A DNA stretch of 64,000 nucleotides. Source: Craterostigma plantagineum (Eukaryota > Streptophyta > Magnoliopsida > Lamiales > Linderniaceae). The DNA is taken from assembly GCA_027422505.1 (NCBI GenBank), contig JAPQWV010000498.1, positions 397,001 through 461,000 on the forward strand, in the 5' to 3' direction. The position numbers and the translations under genes were made by a program. Shown piece after piece: positions 55,315 to 64,000 of this stretch. The notes beneath the pieces were generated by a model that worked only from the letters and a program-made list of their open reading frames with translations, searched no databases and had not been told where the DNA came from. Within the stretch, counting starts at the first letter, position 1, and every line of letters starts with the position of its first letter.

Positions 55315-58300
55315 ATGGAACAAGGTGATACTGTTGCCACCAAACATCAGGAAAAGCATGATGACGAGGGAAGACACGACGACGAGGTCGCAATTTTTTC
55401 TTCAAGCATCTGATTTTTGCTTTTATATTGCTGCCTAATTTGTCGGTGCTAAGTTAATTATTGCGATTGATTACGCTGCTGCCGTAAACTTGTTGTTTAT
55501 TATGGATTTAATCAACTGTTGCTCTACGTTTTCGAATGATCGTGTTTTTTTTGTTCTCGCAATTTTTTCTCTGAACTTATGTTTGGTGCAGGAAGCGGTT
55601 GCTCGTCTTGAGGAACTTAAGAAGTCGGTGGAAGCGAAAATGGTGCTGAGGCAGAGCAATTTGAATCCTGACAGGCCTGGTAAATTTTATTGAGAGTTAA
55701 TCTTATTGACAGTTAGTATTTGTTTTAGGGTTTAGAGATTTTTCTCTTAAATTTGGTTGTGTGATCTTTGTCATTTTTTCCTCTTTCTCCAACTTTAGTT
55801 GGGCTGTTTTGAGAACCAAACAGCATACACTCGTTATCCTCTTTAAAATTACCGCAAGCTGAACACCTAGGAGATCAATCAGACACTCCTAATTGGACAA
55901 GCATATGAATTTTAATAATTTCATACATCCTTATTTTTTTGGATGGATAGCACTTCGTACGTATTGTTGTTTTGTTACTGTCTTTTGCAGACTCAGGGTT
56001 TCTTAGGACACTGGATTCGAGCATCAAGCGCAATACTGCTGTCATTAAAAAGTTAAAGCAGATCAATGAAGAGCAGCGGGAAGGCTTAATGGATGAATTG
56101 CGTGGTGTGAATTTAAGCAAATTTGTGAGTGAAGCAGTAACTGCCATTTGTGAGGCAAAGCTAAAAAGTGCAGATATACAGCCTGCTGTACAGGTAGCTG
56201 TTGCTTCCTTTTGATATCCTTTCCTTTATGTTGTTTGTGAAGTTGCGGTGTTTAGAAACCAATGATGTGTGTAGGAAAATCACTTTGTGATTGATATTAT
56301 ATACCTACGTTTCTAGTTATTGAGTTCTCGAGGCAATTGATATAAGTTTCATTTTAACTAGAATATTTTAAGTCCATAACAGTGACAAAAGAAGTAATTA
56401 GACTGTTGACATTAAGTGCACTCCAATGGCTTAAATGCTTTGCGCCTATTGATCTATGATCGAGCACCAGCAGATGTGGTTGAACCACCTTGTCTGTGTT
56501 TTTTTTTTTATACTCATGCTGAAATCCATCAACAGATTTTTTATTTTTCCATCAGATTTGTTCTCTGCTTCATCAAAGATACAAAGATTTCTCGCCCAGT
56601 CTCGTACAAGGTCTATTAAAGGTTTTCGCGCCAGGAAAGTCTGCAGACGATGTAGATGCAGACAAAAATTCAAGGGCCATGAAGAAACGGAGTACCCTGA
56701 AACTTCTTTTGGAACTTTATTTTGTTGGAGTTGTAGAAGATAGTTGTATCTTCGTAAATATTGTCAAGGATCTTACTAGCGCTGATCAATTGAAGGATCG
56801 TGATGCGACGCAGACAAATTTGTCTCTTCTTTCCAGTTTTGCTCGCCAAGCGAGGTTCTTTCTTGGCCTTCCTCTAAATGGACAAGATATTCTTGAAGAG
56901 GTAGGCTTTGTGCATTTAATCACTGATTTCATGTTGCGCATAGTTCATTTCTTTCACTTACCTTAGTGTGATAACGTTTATTTCTGATATAGTGCTACTC
57001 ATTTGTACTTACTCATAACATCAGCCTTGTTGTTTATGAAACTGTTTCACGGTTGATTACATAATATCTTTCCTTTACTTACTTCAAGTCTGATTTTGTA
57101 GCTTGTTTTGTGGATTTTGTGTTTGATTTGTGATCCACCTTACCCTATATTACTGTTACAAGATTGTGTTGCCTTTGCAACGTTGATGGCAAACACATAT
57201 AGGGAGGGATGATGTGTTCTACAATTGTGGAATATCAAATTGTGAGTTGTGCAAGTTACAGATATTGCACTTGTTCATGTCTTTCCAGAACCTCATTATA
57301 GTTCGCACGTTTTTCAGTTTATTTTTGAAATTACCTGTATATGACTTTTTTAATGATTAGATTGTTTTAGTATATTGATTCTGATGCAACTTCGCAGTTT
57401 TTCAAGGGCCTCAGCGTGACAGAAGATCAGAGGAAATTTTTCCGGAAGTCATTTCAGACCTATTACAATACTGCTGTAGAACTTCTTCAGGCCGAACATG
57501 CTGTAATTATCATATTACCTCTTTGGAGTTTATAATGATTCTTCTTTCATCTTTGGATCTATTACTTGAGAATTGTAGTTTTGCATGTAGCCAATTCTGA
57601 TGGTTTCATTTTTAATTCCCAAATGTTAGTCACTTCGCCAGATGGAGCATGAAAATTCAAAGATTTTGAATTCTAGAGGTGACTTAAGTGAGGAGAATGC
57701 CTCTGCTTATGAGAAACTGCGGAAATCATTCGACCAATTAAGTCGCGGCATCTCATCGTAAGTTTTTGTAATTATTCGTTAATCCATTCGCATGGGCACT
57801 TCCGTTAGTTTTTTATGTTACTGGTTTCCGCAAAATTAATTCTTTCTAGACTTGCAGTTTGGCTGAAGCACTTGATATGCAACCTCCAGTCATGCCAGAT
57901 GATGGTCATACAACGCGAGTTACTTCTGGTGATGATGGTATTATATCAACTGTTGCTGGCAAAGATTCTTCTGCTCTTGAAACCCTTTGGGATGACGAAG
58001 ATACTAGAGCTTTTTATGAGTGCCTACCGGACCTGAGAGCTTTTGTTCCTGCTGTATTGCTTGGAGAGGTAGAACCCAAGGTGAATGAGCAATCCCCAAA
58101 ATCACAGGACCCACCAACTGTAAGAATTTCACCTTGCTTTTATCTGCCTTTTGTTTGAAGCATTTGAATTACTCTTGCCACAGTTTTGTGAAGGAATTTT
58201 CTAATTGTGACAAACTAAGCTTTAGCTAATGGACGATGCCAGTATAATTGTTTTTTTTGCATACTACGCTCTCTTTATATCGGTGCATTAGCTGAGTCTT

Positions 58301-61300
58301 AAATAGACGATTTCGAATCTCCTGCCTCATGTATCATACTTTGAGCTTTTCTTTTTCGACATGTTCATATAGATAATGCCGATCCTTTGCAACTTGCCTT
58401 TACTCATAGTTTGATTCCGTGTGGTTCATTTTGCCACCCGTAACTTGCTTGTTATTCGATCTATGGGGTGGTTTGGTTTTTCTTTAGACCTGTTGAATCT
58501 CTATTGTTCTAATGTGGATATGTCTTTGGAAGGACATTGCTTCTGCATCTGAAAAAGGACAGACATCTGCACCAGAGAATTCGGAGATGCTTGTTAATTC
58601 TGCTGGTGTACCAGAGGAGAAAGATGAGAAAGAAAAGGATAAGGAAGAGAAAGATAATGAGGTGGTTAAAGACTCTGATAAAGAGAAAGGAAAAGAGAAG
58701 GATGCGGAACGTAGAGAAAACGAAAAGGATAAAGGGAAAGCTCTTGATGGAACTAATCTCGACGCTCTATTGCACAGGCTTCCTAACTCTGTGAGCCGCG
58801 ACCTAATCGATCAGCTTAGTGTAATGTTCTTCTCGGATACTTGGACATTTTATCATTTCATTGCAAATAGACATTAGAAGAAGTCCTCATCATGTGTCAA
58901 ACGTTTTCTCTAGGTGGAATTTTGCTATTTGAACTCAAAGTCAAGCAGGAAAAAGCTGGTCAGGGCATTGTTTAATGTTCCAAGGACATCTCTGGAGCTG
59001 CTACCATACTATTCACGCATGGTTGCTACACTTTCAACCTGTATGAAGGATGTATCGTCTATGCTGGTACAATTATTGGAGGAAGAATTTAACACACTAA
59101 TGAATAAGAAGGTCGGATAGAACATTCACATGGTCGTTTTCTGTGTAATATTGTCAGATACATAAACTTTGTGCTTCATATCGCAGGACCAAATGAATAT
59201 CGAGACAAAAATTAGAAACATCCGTTTTATTGGTGAGCTTTGCAAGTTTCGAATTGCTCCCGCTGGCCTAGTTTTTAGCTGTCTGAAGGTAAGATGAAAC
59301 AACTTTCCATGCACTAAATTGACATAAAATTTGGTGTGTTGGTACACATAAATTGCTCGTCTTTTTCAATCTGGATTCCAATGTTGTCGTGTTATCTGAC
59401 TTGTTTACCACTTCTTTCTCGCGTGTCTTATTTCAGGCTTGTTTGGACGATTTCACTCACCATAATATTGATGTTGCTTGCAATCTTCTGGAGACATGTG
59501 GTCGCTTTTTATATCGATCGCCTGAAACCAGTGTGAGAATGTCGAACATGTTAGAGATACTAATGCGTCTTAAAAACGTAAAAAACTTGGACCCCCGTCA
59601 GAGTACTTTGGTGGAAAATGCTTATTATTTCTGCAAACCACCAGAAAGATCTGCACGAGTCTCAAAAGTTCGACCGCCTTTGCATCAGGTAGTTTTACTT
59701 TATATTCATGTTTTTATTTTGGTCCAAGTAGGAAAAAGTTCACTAAGGGGCATACAACAATGAATCAGTTCATTCAAATCCGTTCGGACAGACCAGGATG
59801 AATGGGATTTCGTTTAAGGAAATTGCCTGACCTTGTTTTCGAATTATTACCAGTATATCAGGAAGCTATTGTTCTCTGATCTTGAGAAGTCATCAATCGA
59901 GCATGTGCTTCGCCAGTTACGCAAGCTACCCTGGAGTGAATGCCAACCGTATATTTTGAAGTGTTTTCTGAAGGTGCACAGAGGGAAATATGGCCAGATT
60001 CATTTGATTGCTTTACTTACTGCTGGTCTCAGTCGCTTCCACGATGATTTTTCTGTAGCTGTGGTTGATGAGGTTAGTTCTTCATACTTGATTGCCACAC
60101 ACTTTATAGCTATATCTGGGTGAAGTGAATTGCAGGTAAATTAATTGGTTTCATGGAAGAACATACACCTTTTTTTCCCTATTCATTTTCTTTTTTTCTT
60201 TTGTTTTTTAAATCTGGAAATGTATTGGTCTTGTCAATGATAATTTACCTTTTACCGGTTTCCATACCCTGTTGTTTCCAACTATTTTGGTGTGGGATGT
60301 GGTTTCTAATGTTGACGAGCTGTAATTTGATAGAGTAGTCTTTTTGTGTAATAAAGATCTTAATTTTCCTTCTTTCATTCAGGTCCTGGAGGAAATTAGG
60401 TTGGGTTAGAGCAGAATGACTATGGGATGCAGCAACAACGAGTTGCATTCATGCGCTTCTTGGGGGAATTGTATAACTATGAACTTGTAGATTCGTCAGT
60501 TATATTCGATACGCTATATTTGCTTCTTGCTTTCGGCCATGGAACAGCGGAGGTAAGTAAATATCGTATGGATTTTGTGACTTTATACTTGCAAGAAGTC
60601 AAATTTATGATTATTCATATGCAAATGAAGTTTAGTTGTATATACAAGAATCACCATTGTCATTGCCAATTGCATGTCTGTACTGCAGTTTGAGTTTCAC
60701 ATATAATTAGCCATGACAAGTATATTATACATATATTTAATGCGTGCCTTAGAAAATTGGATATTGGTATAGTTAGTGGCTGAATGAACACATGAAACAG
60801 ATTAAAATCTTTCTTGTGTTGTTTCGTTGTATGAAAAATCTCAAAAACTGTGTTGGTGCCCTACTCTTCAATTGAAATACTTATTTATTTTCATCACAAG
60901 TGCAGTTGCAAGCTATTTTTGTTATCATTTTACAGCAAGATGTACTGGATCCTCCTGAGGACAGTTTCCGAATCAGATTGGTGATCACACTTCTTCAGAC
61001 ATGTGGACACTATTTCGGTAGAGGTTCATCAAGGAGAAAACTCGATCGTTTTCTCATTCACTTTCAGAGGTATTTACTTAGCAAAGGTGCCCTTCCTTTG
61101 GATGTCGAGTTTGATTTGCAGGTCAGTGATTTTGGTCATAAATCTTTGCATCATACCTAGTTTGACTTCCGTATTGGTTTCCTCACTGTGTTTTATTTTC
61201 GGTTTCTAAACGAATGCTACAATATAAAAAATTTGCAGGATCTTTTTGCCGACTTACGACCAAATATGACCCGGTACTCATCTTTCGAGGAAGTCAATGC

Positions 61301-62275
61301 TGCTCTTATCGAACTCGATGAGCTCGAGCGTAAAGCTTCAAATGACAGAGCTCACATGGAGAAGTACTCCTCCGACTCAGAAAAAAATCCTAGCATGTCA
61401 AATTCCGAAACTCCACCCACCAACGGACAAACCCTTCCCAATGGCCACGATGATAATGGTGAAGTCCACGAAGATATTGTTGGAGAGACCGATAGTGATA
61501 CAGAAAGTGGCTCGGTCGAGAACATGGATAAGATCGACGACGAAGGCGAAGCAGATGGAGAAATTCAAGAAGAGGGCTGCGAAAGCGACGATAACTACGA
61601 AGACGGCGTCGGCCCTGCATCTGATGAAGAAGACGAGGTGCACGTCAGGCAAAAGGTAACACAAGTTGACCCCGAGGAGGCTGCTGATTTCGATCGAGAA
61701 TTCCGCGCCCTAATGCAGGTCAGTTATTTTCTATCCACGATACAGATTATAGTTTCTAGTAATACTACTAACCGTGGTTACAGGAAAGCTTGGATTCAAG
61801 AAAGCTGGAGCTATCCTCACGCCCAACCATAAACATGATTATACCAGTGAACGCATTCGAGGGCTCTAGGGATCACGGCGAGAGCGGCGACGAGACGACG
61901 GACGATGGCAACGGTGGAACGAAAGAAGTGCGCGTCAAAGTTCTGATGAAGCGAGGCAATAAGAGGCAGACGAAGCAGATGTTCATTCCTCGGGACAGTT
62001 CCCTGTTGCAGAGCGCGAAGCAGAAAGACGCGGCGGAGCTCGAGGAGAAGCAGGACATAAAGAGGCTCGTGTTGGAGTACAACGATAGGGACGAGGAGGA
62101 TATGTTCAACGGCGGCGGGGGCCCACATCAGCAGCAGTCGAATTGGAACCAAGGCCGAGGTAGGGGTTTGAATCGTGGTGGGCCCACTTGGGATGGGCAT
62201 GGTCGGGGCGGCGGGACCCGCCATAGGCATATTTATCACTCGGGGGCGGGGATGTACTACGGAAGGAGGAGGTAA
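55315..62275 (+). CDS. UPF2: UPF2, nonsense-mediated mRNA decay factor
   Basis: Sixteen exons: 55315-55386, 55592-55679, 55991-56193, 56556-56900, 57398-57502, 57630-57757, 57858-58119, 58533-58820, 58914-59111, 59187-59288, 59437-59688, 59854-60072, 60383-60552, 60936-61121, 61239-61718 and 61784-62275. They give about 1196 residues; Arabidopsis UPF2 has about 1180. Three MIF4G helical domains occupy about residues 55-310, 470-680 and 685-900. A Glu/Lys linker lies at 405-470 and an acidic region at 930-1010. The UPF1-binding C-terminus is followed by a Gly/Arg-rich tail ending YYGRRR. UPF2 bridges UPF1 and UPF3 in cytosolic and perinuclear decay of transcripts with early stops. In exon 13 one base is missing near 60404-60408 (EEIRLG followed by TAG), shifting the frame; everything else is intact, so an assembly deletion is the likely cause. 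Confidence 0.95.
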
Positions 62276-62754
62276 TAATTGGAACTGAAGGGTGTTGAAG
62301 TGACGTACGACTCGAAATGTTAAGGCTCGATTTGTATGAGATGTCGTCGAAAAGACGCCGAATATGTTAATATGCTAAGCTGCGACACGTTAGCTGTCTT
62401 TATGAGAGGGGACACGTATCAGAGTACTTACCATCACCACTGCTTTGAATATGGTGGTGATGTTACTTGTGTCTGTGGCTTTGGGCTGCTTTATTATATA
62501 ATGTTAGAAGGGGCTTTCGTCGGTTTTTATGTATAACGTTCGGAAGGATTTTAAGCTCTTTAAGCTTGGCGAGGTGCTAAAGTGTGATGGTTTGTGTAAA
62601 TGTTATGGGTGTGCTTGATTCCTGCATTACGATCCTCGTTGGACTATTTTGTCCTTTTTCTACTCTCGGTCTTTTTGAATGTATAGTCTTTCTCAAACAG
62701 TGAGTTGAATTGAAACGTGCAAGATCGACGACAAGTTGTGACGTTACTACTATG
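62276..62754. other. UPF2 3' UTR and intergenic DNA
   Basis: No coding exon seen. It ends with CTACTATG (62747-62754), the left copy of the MITE target duplication. Confidence 0.6.
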
Positions 62755-63396
62755 TAGGGGTGTTCAAATGTCGGTACCGAACCGAAACCGAAGTTTCGGT
62801 TCGTACCGAATACCGAACCGAAGAGTTTCGGTTCGGTTTTCGGTTTGTATTTTGATAACCGAAAAAAATTCGGTTCGGTTTCGGTTTTTTACCTCGGTAA
62901 ACCGAACCGAACCGAATAACCGAATTCTTTTTTTTTAATTTTAATACATATATATTATTATATAAACTATATAATGATATATTTATATATCTTATTTAAT
63001 AAATTAATAATATACCCACCATATTTGATAAATATGGAAAATATTAGGTAAATCATAAATTTATTCATATATATATATATGATAATATCTATTTATAATA
63101 TAAATAAAATTAATATATTTACTAAAATATGGAAAATATGGGGTAAATGAAAATTTTATACAAATAAAAAATATGATAATAAAATTATAATTAAATCGTA
63201 TTAATATTATTGTTTTTTATTTTTTTTATTAAAAATTCGGTTTTTTGGTCGGTTAACCGAACCGAACCGAAAAAAATTCGGTAAAAACCGAAACCGAACC
63301 GAATTGTTTCGGTTCGGTTTTCGGTTTATGAAATTGTCGAACCGAACTTTCGGTTCGGTTCGGTTCGGTTCGGTTATTACCGAATGAACACCCCTA
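62755..63396. mobile_element. hAT-type MITE (642 bp) with CCGAACCGAA-rich arms
   Basis: Perfect 12-bp terminal inverted repeats TAGGGGTGTTCA / TGAACACCCCTA. The flanking 8-bp duplication has one mismatch: CTACTATG (62747-62754) and CTACTGTG (63397-63404). Both fit hAT superfamily MITEs. The outer arms (about 170 bp each) are made of CGGTT/AACCG units in inverted orientation; the centre (about 62935-63225) is AT-rich. No transposase is encoded. Confidence 0.82.
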
Positions 63397-63441
63397 CTAC
63401 TGTGAAAGAAGGAAGATTGCAAATATAGGTATGGTCTTTCT

Positions 63442-64000
63442 TTACATTATGGAGTGCAACTCCTTGGACTTGGTCCACCTATGCAACACTCTACCAAAGA
63501 CATCGTAAAACGACATCTCCAAGTCACTTTGTCCCAATTGGACGGAGATAAATCCTTGACCGTCGTAGAAGAACTTGACACTATCTTCATTCACGTTCTT
63601 CATATCGCCTCTCCATGCTTTGGAGCCAGCCCCACTTGTCATAAACTGTATTGAGCTGTCCAAAAAGAAACTTATCATACTTAATTAACCACAATACGAT
63701 GTTAAATACAATTTATATATATACCTTTTGTCATCACTAATGTGCTCGAGGCAGTGGTCGTGCCCGTTCACGTATGCATCGACATCGTTGGCCTGTTGGT
63801 AGAAAACCCACACACAGTTAATAAAGAAATGGATTTCATTTATCTTCCTACGTAAGAAATGATCAATCACTCACCCGAAGAATTGGAAGAAGACGTTGTA
63901 TGAGCTCTTTCGTATCGCCATGGTGCCCCACGCTTCGTATAGCATGATGGCCTATGACAATTTTCCATCTTGCTCTTGATTCTTTTAGTTCCGACTCTAG
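63442..64000 (-). CDS. Purple acid phosphatase, 3' part (runs off the window)
   Basis: Minus-strand exons 63655-63442, 63792-63725 and 64000-63875 encode the C-terminal third of a low-molecular-weight plant purple acid phosphatase (PAP3/8/17 type). Visible parts: [17 protein letters not shown] with a metal-binding His, then [17 protein letters not shown] with the GHxH metal-ligand motif, [31 protein letters not shown], and the family end [12 protein letters not shown]. The enzyme is a secreted Fe-containing phosphomonoesterase used for phosphate scavenging. The 5' exons with the signal peptide and the other ligands lie beyond 64000. The intact splice sites suggest a working gene. Confidence 0.92.

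Noticed and set aside
62815..63375. Telomere-like or satellite repeat (GGTTCGGTT)
   Set aside because: The plant telomere unit is TTTAGGG; the block is bounded by inverted repeats and a target duplication, so it is a MITE.

Overview
The window is nuclear DNA of a eudicot flowering plant. Genes have short GT-AG introns, intergenic DNA is AT-rich with (CT)n, (AT)n and (GA)n microsatellites, GCCCA/TGGGC promoter elements are common, and Ty1-copia-type LTR elements, a LINE remnant and a MITE lie between or inside genes. The proteins match angiosperm families; an asterid would fit, but I cannot fix the order from the sequence.

Layout. 0-5 kb: a PAR1-family secreted protein (minus) and a three-exon 3' remnant of a PIN auxin-efflux gene (minus). 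5-18.3 kb: a GDSL esterase/lipase (plus), a DYW-class PPR protein (minus), a 5'-truncated LINE, a CYP94 cytochrome P450 (minus), elongation factor 1B (minus) and a DUF3339 micro-membrane protein (plus). 19.9-21.0 kb: a GC-rich solo LTR with a 5-bp target duplication. 22.6-24.8 kb: an Atos-like conserved protein (plus). 25.6-31.7 kb: a complete non-autonomous LTR element with identical LTRs, an unrecognised coiled-coil ORF, repeated CGACAT motifs, two tandem hairpins with a compensatory stem change, and many copies of AGGGGGAG. 32.0-34.7 kb: a CASP-like membrane protein and acetylornithine aminotransferase (both plus). 37.2-38.8 kb: a BEE/CIB-type bHLH factor (minus). 40.9-51.5 kb: an outward-rectifying Shaker K+ channel (SKOR/GORK type, plus) broken by two young retroelements, one in an intron next to the 3' splice site and one in the exon after the pore. 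51.6-54.5 kb: head-to-head SmF (minus) and a BAP31-like ER protein (plus). 55.3-62.3 kb: UPF2, the nonsense-mediated decay factor (plus). 62.8-63.4 kb: a hAT-type MITE. 63.4-64 kb: the 3' end of a purple acid phosphatase (minus).

Two themes cross the window. First, three LTR elements here are complete with perfect 5-bp target duplications and identical or nearly identical LTRs, so retrotransposition is recent; the K+ channel took two hits. Second, several otherwise clean reading frames, including the conserved gene UPF2, carry a one-base indel. Part of the apparent gene damage may therefore be assembly error and should be separated from real pseudogenisation. The genes are unrelated in function and show no operon-like or cluster organisation.
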